From Eutreptiella sp. 'Long Island Sound 2002' (taxonomy: Eukaryota; Euglenozoa; Euglenophyceae; Eutreptiales; Eutreptiaceae), in the NCBI GenBank assembly GCA_964036045.1, contig OZ038388.1, positions 6,784,058 through 6,848,057 on the forward strand: a stretch of 64,000 nucleotides of DNA. Direction: 5' to 3'. Under the pieces are notes generated by a model. That model made no database searches and was not told the DNA's origin. It saw only the letters and a program-made list of their open reading frames with translations. Every line of letters starts with the position of its first letter. Within the stretch, counting starts at the first letter, position 1. Below, in pieces: positions 23,134 to 34,320 of the stretch. A program made the translations under genes and the position numbers.

Positions 23134-24493
23134 TGGGAAAAGCCGTCAGACATGGAACGCGTCGCTGTCGACTGCCTTATCAAAGCCAAGAGCGTTCGCA
23201 AGGGTGCAACTGAGTTGGGAGTCCACCGCCAGACTCTAACTGACGCGATGGGGCGAATGAGGTGTGCTGCGTTACGTGTACCGCAGTGTGAAAGGGAGCC
23301 GCGCATCCAACAGGACGCAACGCGCACGAGAAAACAAGCTGGCGCGCGTCGCGCTTTTTACTTTGTGCTCTTTGCTGCAGTCGCTACGAGCCGTGTGAGG
23401 TGAAGAGGGGGCCAAAGCCCTGTCTGGTGGTGTCGCCCTTGACAACCCGGATGGATGAGTGTGCAGATCAAATGGTGTGCCCTACACTGTCCGAGATCAA
23501 AGATGAAGCTCAAGCCATGGTGTAATGGCAGAAAAGAAAACCAGTGTGCAGAACCCAGCTCTCCCTTGTAAGTTTGGTAAGACATGGTGGAAACTGTTTA
23601 AGCGTCGCAACAGTGACTTTGTTTCAAGACTTGCTCAAAATGATGAATCCCAGCGTGCCTCTGCCCGTTTCAGCCCCCAGCAGTGGACAAAGTTTTTTAA
23701 TAATCATTTAAAGCCAGGTTTAGAAAAAGTTGCCTATAACCCCTGCCATATCTGGAACGAGAATGAGTCAGGGTTTTTTCGACAGTTCACCACCGTGGGA
23801 CAGCGTGTGTGGGTGAGGAAGGGAAGAAAAACTGTGGCTCGACGCCGTGGCTGGCAGCGGCAGCACATCACCGCCATAGTTGCTGTCAATGCACAAGGCC
23901 AGGCCACAACACCAGCACTCCTATGGAACACAAAAAAAATAAGAGGCGACATGTTCCTCCGTGCACAGTGTCCAGTGACACTTAAAGGAACGCCTGATGG
24001 GTGGTCCTCTCACGAGGTCTTCCTGAAGTTGGTGGAAACAGTACTCGTGAAAGAAACACAACCACTCAGCAACCCTCAGAAATGCATTTTGTTACTGGTG
24101 GATGGCAGCAAAACGCGCCTGACACTGCAGGGTCTTCAAAAAATGAAGTCCTGGGCTGTAGAGGTGGTTGTGTTCCCCCCCCATCTGACAGATGTCATCC
24201 AGCCACTGAAGAAAGCCGTTTTCAGGGCACTGAAGGCCTCGTTTCGCAAAAAGGAAGAACACTGGAAAAGGGAAAACTATCACAGAGCCCCATCCCCTGC
24301 AGACTTTGTGCAACTTTGGACAGATGCATATGTTGATGCAGTGACAAAACGAAATATTCTGTCAGGCTTTAGGTCCTGTGGCGTCAGCCCGTTTGATCCC
24401 CGATATTTTCTGGAACATTGTCCCCCTGAGCGCATCCAGCACCAGGACCTCCCTGCCTGCCCTGCCAGCCCTACTCACAGCACTGATGCATAG
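23134..24493 (+). pseudogene. Pogo/Tigger-like DDE transposase relic
   Basis: An N-terminal helix-turn-helix of Psq/CENP-B type (ERVAVDCLIKAKSVRKGATE, then LGVHRQTLTDAMGR) lies near 23150-23260. A continuation with MDECADQMVCPT follows in another frame. From 23525 one frame holds the second DNA-binding part and a DDE_1 domain (WNENESGF, LLLVDGSKTRLT, HLTDVIQPLKKAVFRALK). Two of the three catalytic aspartates of the family are replaced, by N in NENES and by K in QPLKK; the one in LVDG remains. With the frameshifts this copy cannot be active. Transposases of this family cut and paste DNA with TA target duplication. Confidence 0.75.
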
Positions 24494-24946
24494 CAAATTC
24501 CTTCGCAAAACTCTTCGCAAAATTGTTCAGCAGCTCCTTCTCAGGTGTCAACGAAAAGCGATGCTTCAACACAGTGCAGTGGCAGGGCCATCAGTGCGGC
24601 CACGCGGGACGATCCTTGGTCGCTGCGCCTCGGGGGCTTTGTGACAGCCCAGGATTTCTTGGATAAGGTCGGTGAAAAAGAGAATGGTGCTGCCGCAAAA
24701 CCAGCACCCAAACGGAGGGCACGGCGAGTGGGAGAGCCTCTGAGACGGGTTGACAGCCCTGCAGCAAAACGTCCTGCCAAACCGGGGCCACACCCCGCCC
24801 CAAAACCCAAAGCTGAGAAACGCCGAAGGGTTGATGATCCTGCCCGAGAAGCAGCCCCTGGTCCTGACGAAGCACAGTCTTCCTCCGCCGAAGGGGATTG
24901 TGCAGGGGATCCGTTTGATTTGTATGTTAGCTACCAAAGTAGTTGT
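24494..24946 (+). pseudogene. C-terminal tail of the pogo-like transposase after an in-frame TAG
   Basis: The transposase frame meets TAG at 24491-24493 and then stays open in the same frame for about 150 codons, a Lys/Pro/Arg-rich tail with FVTAQDFLDKVGEKE. Such tails are common in Jerky/Tigger proteins. The frame is cut at 24946 where an LTR begins. The TAG is probably a nonsense mutation; the codon after it is CAA. Confidence 0.5.
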
Positions 24947-25657
24947 AGAAAGATGTCCTTGATTAGTGCCCTATAGTTTTTGATGAAATCCTGCAGGTTT
25001 TTGATGTTGAAATCCCAAAACCAAAGGAGCGAGTATAGCAAGAACAGGATGTGGATCGAATCAATGAATAGTTTGAAATCCAGTGTAACACAGAAGGGCT
25101 TCAGATAGACAAAGCAGGTATAAATACAAAGATTCAATCACAAATGGATAAAACAAAAGATTTTATGTGAAAACTGGCCTGACTCTAGCCTCCAACTTAG
25201 CATCAAGCACTTCAAGTGCACTCTTTTGAATGAAATGGTGTTGGTTAGGAATAAGGGGCAAAGGAGTTAGGCCAGACACAGATTATGACTTGGCCAAGCA
25301 ACTGCATTCAGAAACAGTTAAAAGGTAGAACCACAATAAGTGGTAGAAACAATTGAGTATAGGAGTCTTGCGGTGGGAGACCACTAGGCTGAACCTCCAA
25401 GGCCTAAGGCATGAAATGCCTATTTTATTTCAGTATATCCTCCATGCAGGAAGATACCTCCGCTCAGTTGAGTGGTAGGGGTGAACTTCATGGCGGGCTA
25501 GGGTTGTAACCCTAGTTACTTTCAGAAAGTGTACTCAAAGCTTCAAAAGAATGATAAAAATACTTAAGTTAGTCTTTGCATCAACAAAAGGGGTTTAAGG
25601 GGGGCTTGGCCTGGATCAAGCCCTCCAGGAAAGACATGGCAGTGACTTTTTCTTACT
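24947..25657 (-). repeat. LTR of the C/D family, minus orientation
   Basis: Reverse-complement match to the LTR at 61323-62030. On the minus strand it begins AGTAAGAAAAAGT and ends CATCTTTCT. Just outside its start, at 25658-25666, is a CCAGGGGGG-type purine run on the minus strand, as expected of a polypurine tract preceding a 3' LTR. No flanking target duplication was found, so I read it as the 3' LTR of a minus-oriented element whose body is missing or unrecognisable. Confidence 0.7.
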
Positions 25658-26640
25658 CCCCCCTGGAGTACTAGTTGATCCAGCTAGTAGGACCAAGGAA
25701 AAAGGCTCCAATATTCCTAAAATTACCTCAGAAAATTCATTAAACCTACCAAAAACATCCTCATCAGTTCATTGAAGCCTATCACACTGTAGGTACCCTT
25801 GAAAAACAGTGTAATGTACCGTGAATGATGTCCTTTCGATGGGGCATTCCACAAAAGTCGCCAGCGTGCGACGAAAACTTTTGGTAAAAATCTGGGGGTA
25901 GTGGGGTTTGAACCCAGGACTCCCTACCTAGACCACACATGCTTGCCCACTAGGGTACAGTCGAACGCTCTAATGCGGACGGCTATCGCTACATAAACAG
26001 CAATTCAGTAAACGTCCTGACCAAGGGCCAGGGCGGAGCAATACTCCCAATGGAGGACACAAATCTCCAGGAGCTGAAAAAAACTAGAAAATGAAACCAA
26101 CAGGGAGTGAATCCTGTGGTTTAGTGAAAGGTGTAGCGATTTAAGAAGTCAAATCACTAAAAATCGACGAAACAACTCGAGAAATTGTCATCTTCACACC
26201 AAAACTAAAGTCGTAAACAAGCGCAACAGAAGCGGACTTCAGAAAAAGGGTTGCGCAAGCGTAAACGGCTTTTGAAAAAGAAGGTATGAGCCGTATTTTT
26301 TAAAGTTGTAAAGAAAATTTTTGCACAGTTGCATCAAAATTTTTATAAACTTTAGGGAAAAGTATCCAAAATCAACCTACACCACAGAGCACGTGGACAA
26401 CCCACCTCTCAGGTATGCCAGTGTCATTTCACACGCATGCATTGCGCTCGTGTTGGTTGCTTCGTTAAAACGTTAGGGTTGTCAACGCTGTGTTTGCTCG
26501 GGGTTCGGGTGCTCCTGTCCTTTGCTCTGCACAGGTCAAAACAGGAATGAAAGGTATGCGATGCGAATGGAGCGCGTAGCGCGCACGTAGGGTTAGAGTA
26601 TGCGCTGTGCTCGCGATGCATGTGCCTAATTGAGGCATTC
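25658..26640. other. AT-rich region without a gene
   Basis: No supported coding sequence. Apart from the tRNA-like stretch listed separately it holds short A/T-rich runs and, from about 26430, sequence of a style resembling 30440-30660 (GTTGCTT, TTAAAACG, GCGCTCGTG). Confidence 0.4.
25893..25966 (-). other. tRNA-like sequence (possible SINE head)
   Basis: On the minus strand CCCTAGTGGGCAAGC resembles an A box, and about 35 nt further GGGTTCAAACCC is a good B box (consensus GGTTCAANNCC). Both are internal RNA polymerase III promoter elements. The rest does not fold into a clean cloverleaf, so I call it a tRNA-derived relic rather than a tRNA gene. Confidence 0.35.
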
Positions 26641-26678
26641 ACACGCTGTGTCGCTTTCCCTGTGCCCCACGTACACGT

Positions 26679-27134
26679 ATGTATACGTACGACAGGGGGG
26701 ACGAGCCGGACGACCCCCACATCTGGGGCACGTGGGAACGCAAATCCTTGGACACGCTGCTCTCCATCCGCAGCGGCAGCCAAGGCCTTGGTAGGGCGAT
26801 GTATTGCCTCGCCAAGTGGACCGAACGGACCTGGGGGATCCCCACGGACCGGTGGCTGTGGAGGGTCACGCTGCGCCCCCAGCAGAGGGAAGCCCCCCCA
26901 AACCGCAGGGGACCCACCCCCCCACGCCCCACCACCCTACTGCTCTGCCAATACATGGTGGCAGCCCACCTCATGGCGCTGCTGTGGCCGGGCCCAGACA
27001 CCCCCACCCAAAACTACCCCCACCTCACAGAGGAGGACATGCCCGGCATCCGGCAAGGCTTCTTCCGCACCCTCGACTACCTCCAGCAAACACACCCGCA
27101 CGTCCTGGAGCAGATATGGCCACCCCCCGGGTAA
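26679..27134 (+). CDS. Hypothetical 151-aa protein
   Basis: ATG at 26679. Its N-terminal half is not low-complexity: PDDPHIWGTWERKSLDTLL, then a run ending FFRTLDYLQQTHPHVLEQIW. Just downstream the DNA becomes very C-rich and encodes proline-rich frames. The layout (a compact helical region with FRTLDYL, then a proline-rich tail) resembles the C-terminus of the LINE-like ORF at 47496-48488 (YRTLEWLKDH), so it could be a related LINE end. The similarity is weak and visual only. Confidence 0.35.
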   Translation: MYTYDRGDEPDDPHIWGTWERKSLDTLLSIRSGSQGLGRAMYCLAKWTERTWGIPTDRWLWRVTLRPQQREAPPNRRGPTPPRPTTLLLCQYMVAAHLMALLWPGPDTPTQNYPHLTEEDMPGIRQGFFRTLDYLQQTHPHVLEQIWPPPG

Positions 27135-27890
27135 CCCACGTGCCTGCACAGCCGAGACAACGCCGCCACACCAGCACCAGCACACACGGGTCACCAGGGA
27201 AAACGCGCGCACACGCCCGATGCCCGAACCTGCACCCTCGTTCTCGCTACTCGCAGGACCCAGCATCCTACGCCCGCCCCCGAAGCCCAGGGCCCTCCGC
27301 CGTCTCCCACAGCCCTCTCCTCCGCCTCCGACTCCACAACCTCCACCACCACGACCACCTCATCCACCACCACCACCACGTCCTCATTCAGCACTCCACC
27401 CCCCAGGCCGCGGGGGACACCTCCCAAACAGGCCCCCGAACCCGTCCCCACCGCCAGCAACCCCGCCGCCGCCAAGGCCCACGCCCCGACGAGGCCCGCA
27501 CCCGCAACCCAGCCGAAACCCAAGACCGCCGCCAAACAGCCACCCAAACCCATCAGCGCGCCACGACCGCAACCCGCAGCCAAGCCCAAACCCAAGCCCA
27601 ATCCCGGTGCCACGACGGCAGCGCGAGCCCGACCCCCCAAGGACGTCCTCTATGACATTCTGCCCGAGCCATCCCAAGCCCGGAGGCAGCAGCACCCAGC
27701 ACGGCGCCCCCCCACCGTCACCGACGCCGCCGCCACCACCTTCATAGCAGAGCGCGCCGCGGCCGAAGCACGACGCACCTCGTCCCGCCACCTCTCAAAG
27801 CCCGCACCCCAGGCCCACGGACCGCCCCGGACCAAGCCAGAACGACGCCAGGGTCCACCAGCAGCATCCCCGCCCCCCTACCAACCCTCG

Positions 27891-28781
27891 ATGACAGCCC
27901 ACATACAGCGCATGCCCCGCTACCGCCGCCGCCGCGAGTCCCCGCCCAACCCCGAGGCGGAGACCGTGCGCGCACACCCGCGGGTCCACATCCGCGCGCG
28001 CCCCCACTCCCCGCGCACCCCCACGGAACAGGACTACGAGGAATCCCCCAGGCCCGCCACCGCCACCGGTTCCGCGACCCCGTCACAGCCACCCACGCCC
28101 ACTCCTCCGCCCAAGACCGCGGCCCCGCCCAGGGACAGTGGTGGCAGAGCTGGACCCACACGCAGCTCTGGGAGCCGCGAAAGTGGGCCCGGGGAGAGCC
28201 CTCCCTCGAGGGCCTGGTCCACCGGCCCCGCAAGGGGTCGGTGGAGAACTGCCGCCTCCGGCCGGCGGGGGGGTGGATGCCGCAGGCCGCATGGGAAGCC
28301 ATGCTGGCCGATGCGCTCCACCCCCTGGGAGTCCACCCCCGCAACCTCCCCGCGCCCCAGGACCACCCGTATGTCCTCAGGCGCCTGCGGGAGACCCTCC
28401 AGGAGACACAGCGAGACGGCATCCGCCTGTGGGACATCACCCAAAGCCCAGCCCCGCACACACACACCCCCTCACCAGCCCACAAGCGTCGGCGCACCGA
28501 CACCGGCGGCACCCACAGCACCCCAGGAGCCCTGCGCACCACACAACACGACGCGCCTGACCCCCCGGCCAGCGGCGCCGCCACCTAACCCCGTTACCCA
28601 GCAACCCACCACAACGGGGCGCAACGCCAGGCCCCGCCCAGAAGTCACCAAACGAACCGGACGCCGAAGGACGCCAACGCACACGACAACGGGCACCACT
28701 ACGCCCAAAGGCACCGAACCCAGGCCCGCTACCGTCGCAACCGCCCAACCGAGCCAAAACGCAAACACAAATCAAGGCTGA
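27891..28781 (+). other. Proline/arginine-rich open frames in C-rich DNA
   Basis: From about 27135 to 28780 the plus strand is extremely C-rich and most frames stay open because stop codons are rare in such sequence. The least repetitive stretch is in the frame of 28241-28588, containing PQAAWEAMLADALHPLG and YVLRRLRETLQETQ, which look like genuine amphipathic helices. I cannot decide which frame, if any, was coding. It may be part of the same unit as 26679-27134. Confidence 0.3.
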
Positions 28782-29171
28782 GCCACACCCCGAAACCGCT
28801 AACCCTTGACTCCTAACCAGGCCCGCTGAGGGAACAACCTAACCACAGCCCACACCCACAGCCCACACAGCCGCCTAACCAGCCAGCTCCAGAAGCAAAG
28901 AGACACCTGACCAAACCCACCCTGGCCAATGCCCGTGTACATCAGGACGCGCGAGCCGCACCCCTGGGGCGCGACCGCCGCCACAGCACCGACGACACAC
29001 GCCAGAGGACACAACACTATTGCACCGCCGCACCAGCTGCCCGTGCCTGTGCCTGCAGTGTACGCGCGCCCCTGTTTTTCTTTTTTTTCCATGAAAAAAA
29101 AAACGAAAATTAGGGGGGGAGGAAGAGGGACACAACCACCAATGGCACACGCGCACCGCACACAGCGCCCA
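28782..29171. other. Spacer with homopolymer runs
   Basis: No gene. Facing runs of T and A lie at 29078-29103 (TTTTTTTTCC then a long A run), followed by a G-rich patch. It could mark the 3' end of a retroposed unit. I see no target duplication. Confidence 0.4.
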
Positions 29172-29835
29172 CACCGGTGAACGGGCGCCACGAGGGCCAG
29201 GACACCGCACACGCGCGTGCACCGAGGGCAACAAAGGGACGAGACACCACGGCCTGGCACACCGGTGAACAAGAGCCAAGAGGCTGGAACACCGCGCACG
29301 CAGAGCAACACACCGAGCGAGCGCACCGGTGAACAGGAGCCAAGTGGCCCCGGACACCGCACACGCAACACAACACACCGAGCGGGCACACCGGTGAGCG
29401 GGGGCCAAGGGGCCCAGGACGCCACACACGAAACACAACACACCGAGCGGACACACCGGTGAACAGGAGCCAAGTGGCCCAGGACACCGCAGACACAACA
29501 CAACAAACCGCGCGGGCACACCGGTGAACAGGAGCCAAGTGGCCCAGGACACCGCACACGCAAAGCAACACACTGAGCGGGCGCACCGGTGACCAGGAGC
29601 CAGGTGGCCCCGGACACCGCACACGCAACACAACACACCCAGCGGGCGAACCGGTGAACGGGAGCCAAGTGGCCCAGGACACCGCAGACGCAACACAACA
29701 CACCGAGCGAGCACACCGGTGAACAGGAGCCAAGTGATCGAGGACACCGCAGACGCAACACAGCAAACCGCGCGGGCACACCGGTGAACAGGAGCCAAGC
29801 GGCCCAGGACACTGCACACACGTAGGGCGGCCGAG
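29172..29835. repeat. ~65-bp minisatellite
   Basis: About ten head-to-tail units of roughly 64-66 bp, each starting CACCGGTGAACAGGAGCCAA and containing GGACACCGCACACGCAACAC. Units start near 29172, 29258, 29323, 29388 and so on. The first is irregular. Long minus-strand frames through this array, rich in Cys, Leu and Val, are translations of the repeat and not genes. The last unit leads into repeat U. Confidence 0.85.
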
Positions 29836-30317
29836 AGACAGGAAAGAACCAACACCCCATGGGTCGGACGCTATGGGGGGACCCAGCCGACCCACCGGGC
29901 CAGTGGCAGGAGCGGTACTCCAAGGCCACTGGTCCGAGCCCGGCCAGGCTGCATCGGGGACCATGGCAAACGTCACCCGGAGCCATGGAAGCAACCGGTG
30001 ACAGGCGAGCCGGTACACAGTCCAGGAGGGGGTCGCCTGCCAAGCAGAGTGGCCCCGCAACTCAAGCCACAAGGTTGAGGCGGTCGTACCGTAGACTAGC
30101 GGGAGCAATACCCCTTGTGGTGAGAGATACTCCACACGGCTGGGCAGCCCCCAGAGCTGCCGCCCAAAGGAGGGGGCATGTGGCCCTACCCATGGACACA
30201 TGTGGGGACACCCTCCCACCTGGGACACATGGACCGGGTGGCCGCGACAATGCCTTCCCAAGCACATGCGGGAGCGGCTCAAGAGGCACCTGACATAGGG
30301 CAGTGGGAGGGACAGGA
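29786..30317. repeat. Repeat unit U, copy 2
   Basis: Nearly identical to 1-535. It follows the minisatellite and continues into segment V, whereas copy 1 continues into R2. Confidence 0.8.
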
Positions 30318-30402
30318 CGTCCCCTTGGTAAGACCTTCTTCCTGCAATGTCAAGGGAGGCATCCCGAGCTCCGGAAGATACTCACCTACCTACCTTTCCC
30401 TG
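30317..30402. repeat. Segment V, copy 2
   Basis: Matches 22274-22360 with a few substitutions. Here it is joined to U. Confidence 0.75.
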
Positions 30403-30660
30403 TGCCCCAATTCACCCTTGTTCTCTCTTCACAGGTAAGAAAAGAAAGTGCTTGCTCGTGTTCGTGTTGCCGTAGCGCTAAAATAGGGTTGCTTAAAACG
30501 CTTAGGCTTGTTTTGCGCTGTGCAGTGCGCCACTCTCCCTTCTGTTTTTGCAGGAAACAAGACAAGGAAAGAATGCATGACACACAGTGCATTAATCGCT
30601 TAGGGTGGTTTATAGTTCGCCGTAGGTATTTTTAAGCGCGTAGGGTTGTTTTGCGCTCGT
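30403..30660. other. Spacer, no gene seen
   Basis: T-rich sequence with repeated TAGGGTTG and GCGCT words, loosely resembling 26430-26640. No coding or structural feature supported. Confidence 0.3.
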
Positions 30661-30664
30661 GTTT

Positions 30665-31640
30665 TCCTCGGCATTCACATGATGCGTGGTGAGTAAGGTA
30701 GGTAAGCCCGGGAGGAGCTCACCTCCTGGTTGAGTCACGCTGTGATTGGTCATGTTCGGTTAAGTTAGGAGAAAAAGTGGGGATATGGTAAACTTGTGCA
30801 TACCTGTGCATGCATATGGCGCATCAAAGGGTAGGCCACGCGTATTGCGCACGGTAAAACCCTTGTTTAGGCTACCCAGGGGCTCCACCCCACGTTCTAT
30901 AAGAGAACAGGTGGCGCTCCTTAAGCTTGCTTGCTTGCACCTGGGTTTGAGGACAGCGTATTATAGGGCTACCTGAGAAGCGTATAATACGTGGAGGTAG
31001 TCTTGGTTCCTCAGCCGCAAACCCAGGCCATCTGCCTTTGCTTTACAGGTGGGAAGGTAAGGGCGATTGGTGCAGTCCCATTGAGCAGCGCTAAAATATG
31101 CTGCGCAGATCAGACAAACAAATAACTGCAGTGAGTGCAGTCTGACTTCACCGCCATCCACGCTGTGCACGCACACTGAGCACTCCTTCCCTCGAAGCCC
31201 TGACAGGGAAACGCGTAGTGGCGTCCCTGCTAGGCCACAGTCGCTTAGTAGCGCTGCGTTCTCTTGCTTTCTCACAGGTGGGGCAACAGGACCCGAGACT
31301 TCATTGACTTCAACTCCCAGTAGAGTGTGTAGGTGTTAGGGTCAGCAAGCCTGGCAGGTGTTGAGTGCAAGTGATGAGTGCTCACCCTGCCTTCGAAGGC
31401 TGGTGCTGGCGTTAGTGAGTGTAGTGTAGTGGTGTCTCCTGTCCCGCGTGCTTTTCCACGTGGGCAGGGGAGTGCGTTAGCTTTTGGCCTTTAGCAAAAA
31501 TTGGCGTTTTGTATGCCCTTAGCACACTTGGCCACCCCTCCCCTCTAGTAGGTAGGGCTTTTGCCGTCTTGCCCCAAGGATAGGCGCCAGCACAGAAATT
31601 GGGCGTCATAGGAGTGGTAATAGTACCTGACTAGGACCTT
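30665..31640 (-). other. 3' non-coding region of element C
   Basis: In reverse complement this aligns in blocks with the 3' non-coding region of element A (about 57360-58350). Shared pieces include GCTTACTCACC-type ends, the TACCCTTT/AAAGGGTA block, GGTAGCCTAAACAAGG-like and GCTTGCTTGCTTG-like blocks, the paired TATAATAC words, CAATTTCTGTGCTGGCG, and GGCCAAAAGCTA. No protein is encoded. Conservation between two otherwise diverged families suggests transferred or functional RNA sequence. Confidence 0.65.
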
Positions 31641-31820
31641 CGGTCCGACGTCAGCGAAGCCCGGTCTCCGGGAGCCACGCCAGGGAGAGAAGTGAGACAC
31701 ACATAGACATACGTAGCACACTTAGGGGTATGGTAAACCCTGTAAAGAAGGGTAGAACCCCATGAATCTGGACCAGTCAGGGGTCCTAACTGTGGGCTCG
31801 CTTGTCCCCAAGGAGGGAAG

Positions 31821-31972
31821 AAAGATGTCCTTGATTAGTGCCCTATAGATTTTGATGAAATCCTGCAGGTTTTTGATGTTGAAATCCCAAAACCAAAGGA
31901 GCAAGTAGAGCAAGAACAGGATGTGGATCGAATCAATGAATAGTTTGAAATCCAGTGTAACACAGAAGGGCG
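31821..31972 (-). repeat. LTR fragment of the C/D family
   Basis: About 150 bp matching the last part of the LTR at 24947 and 61880-62030 (minus orientation, ending CATCTTTCT). Its other side stops at CAGAAGGGC before an A run. It interrupts the element C 3' non-coding sequence and is too short to be a complete LTR. Confidence 0.7.
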
Positions 31973-31994
31973 AAAAAAAATAGAAACTCAGAAA

Positions 31995-32306
31995 GTGTAT
32001 GCCTTTTTGACCATGTGTTGCATGGGTACTGCCCTGATGTAATGACCTTGGTGAGCCAACGAAGAACGGTGGCTTACTACACCAGGGGGGAATGACAAGC
32101 AAGGTGTTATGAGGCAAGGTGTGTCTTCCCTCCTAGGGGTCCTAACTGTGGGCTCGCTTGTCTCCAAGGAGGGAAGACACACCTTGCCTCATAACACCTT
32201 GCTTGTCATTCCCCCCTGGTGTAGTAAGCCACCGTTCTTCGTTGGCTCACCAAGGTCATTACATCAGGGCAGTACCCATGCCACACATGGTCAACCAGGC
32301 ATACAC
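31995..32306. repeat. Long inverted repeat (140-bp arms, 32-bp spacer)
   Basis: The left arm 31995-32134 is the reverse complement of the right arm 32167-32306. The inner ~110 bp matches perfectly by eye and the outer ~30 bp carries a few mismatches. The spacer, with GGTCCTAACTGTGGGCTCGC, also occurs at 31780-31815 next to the LTR fragment. A single strand would fold into a very stable hairpin. It could be a foldback structure made by an inverted duplication, a MITE-like element or an assembly artefact. Confidence 0.8.
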
Positions 32307-32601
32307 TTGCTGGGTGGCTGCAAACCTGATAAGCGGCCACCTGGTCCACGCTGGAAACCATAGGCATGGGAATGCAGGGCACAGACAGGGTCAGTGCAGT
32401 GCTCAGTAAGCAGTGGTCTGTGAAGAACTAATGGCCTTCGGCCAGGGAGTGCTTGTCACGGGGGGCTGACGGTCTTGTCCCGCGATCCAATGCGGGGCAA
32501 CTGTGACAACTGCTCGTACACCCATACACAGACACGTCTGCACAGGAGTGCTCACTGCACCTGTAAGGTTAGAACACAGTCAGTAGACTGACACAGGGAA
32601 A

Positions 32602-34320
32602 TTAGTTTTTCTTCTTACGCTGGGACAGAGTCTCAGCACGGGTTAGTAGCTGCCCCTCGTTGTTCTCAACCAGGTAGGAACGGAAGATGGGGTTGATACT
32701 CCCATCTGGTTGTATGAAGGCTGACATAGGTTCCCAGGTCGCCTCAGATAACCCATAGCCATCCCACAGGGTTAGGAATTTCCAGCCCTGTTTATACTCG
32801 TGGCGAGCAATACCTGCAACCATGTAGTAACCATCGACTGCCATCTCATCGGCAGTCATCTCTTCGAGTTCGTCTGCCTCCTCTGGCCTGGCAGCGTTCT
32901 CTAGGTCAATACGCTCGACCTCACTGTCGCTGAGGCGCCACTCATCCCAGGACAAATCGTCAGGGGAGTGATAGTGCCTCAACTGTTTAGGTGCACACAG
33001 CAGTTCACCACCTAGACGTGGACTGCACCTGACATGGATCCTGGATCCATCTATCCTGATGATACGATAGGGTCCAAAATAAGGGTCCTGTAGGCAGTTA
33101 CGTGCCCAGGAGGGTAGGCGTGAATGGTGAACCAAAACAACGTCACCAACCTTGAAGCTGGCAGGTCGCCGTAGGCGGTTCTGTCGGCTCAGTTCACGGT
33201 CAGGAATGTGTTTCAGGTTAGTTCCAGCCTGGTTAGCCATAGACTGCTTGTGTTCCAGCCAATGTCCCACAGTGCTCTTGAAGTCCTCAGGAAAGGGGGT
33301 TTTGAAGAACCAAGCAGGTCGTCCTCCATGAAACAGTTCGGGGGGCTGAAACCCGTAGAAGAGCTCCGCTGTGAGTTCATGGTCAGCACTGCCCAGGGCA
33401 CAAGACGTACCCAGTCTTTGGTACGCTCCTGTTTCATCAGGATTCTTAGGTTTTGCTCCACCACACGGTTCTGTCTCTCACATAGAGGGTTAGACGTGTG
33501 GGTATAGGGCACACCAGTGGTTACCTCCACGTTGAGGGCATTTAGCACTTGTTTGTACCACCCAGTGTCACTGCGGATGCGTACATCTTCATCAGAGTGC
33601 ACCTGCTTAGGTGCCCCATAGGGTTCGAACCATTGTTCGACCAACATTTTCACAGTCTGCTCACCTGTGATTTTCTTATTGCGTGGGAACACACGGGTGA
33701 AGCGAGATAGGCCACAGGTGACCACTAGGCAACTATCATACCCGCCGAAGCGTGGTAGGCCGTGGATGAAATCCACATAGAGAAGAGAGTTAGCACAATA
33801 GGGTATGGGTAAGCTGGAAATCAGTCCCCTATCCCTACTGTCGCTCTGCTTGCTGGCATGACAGCCACAAGCATCCACAGTAGTCTGCATACAAGACCTC
33901 AGTTCAGTCAGGGTTAGACTAGAGTAGAAACACTCACGGAGGAAGTCCACTGAGCGATTAGCGCCAGTGTGACCAGAACTGAGATGGGACCACTGTAGGC
34001 ACCCATCCAGTCGTGCCTCAGGCACAACAATACGGTCCTCGTAGAAGAGGTACTGATTGTTTTTATACCACTGGTGCCCGTCAATGACACGGGGTTCCAG
34101 ACCAGTGCTGAGGGTTTGGAGAATTTCTTCATACTCTGACTGATAGTCGGTTAGGCTCCAACCCTCCAGGATTCCAGCAGTGCGCATGGACAGGTCAAGT
34201 TGGACATTCATACGCTGGAAAGCCTCTTTGGCGAGCGCCTCAGAGTCCTCACCTATAAGGGCATCGAAGTTGTTGCGCGATGTATAGTCAGACAATTCAA
34301 GTCAGACAATTTTTATACCG
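32602..34320 (-). pseudogene. Element C integrase and chromodomain
   Basis: Frames 34295-33213 and 33270-32602 join by one shift near 33240. The zinc module is degraded (HLSSGHTGANRSVDF, then a changed Cys pair). The catalytic triad is visible as LYVDFIHG, HSDEDVRI and PLCERQNR. After the core comes a DNA-binding region (RLGGELLCAPKQLRHYH) and a chromodomain (FLTLWDGYGLSEATWEP). The stop is TAA at 32602. It is the homologue of 55500-57193 in element A, clearly diverged in sequence. With the many breaks upstream this copy is inactive. Confidence 0.85.

Noticed and set aside
24947-25657. Solo LTR with target duplication
   Set aside because: Flanks GTTGT and CCCCC do not match; a polypurine-like run suggests an element end instead.
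28799-30043. Minus-strand open frame of 414 codons rich in Cys, Leu and Val, and the overlapping 326- and 390-codon frames
   Set aside because: It runs through the ~65-bp minisatellite; all three frames stay open because the unit lacks stops. It is a repeat translation.
31821-31972. Reading this LTR piece as the 3' LTR of element C
   Set aside because: It is only ~150 bp, and element C 3' non-coding blocks continue on its far side (to about 30665), so it is an insertion or rearranged fragment.
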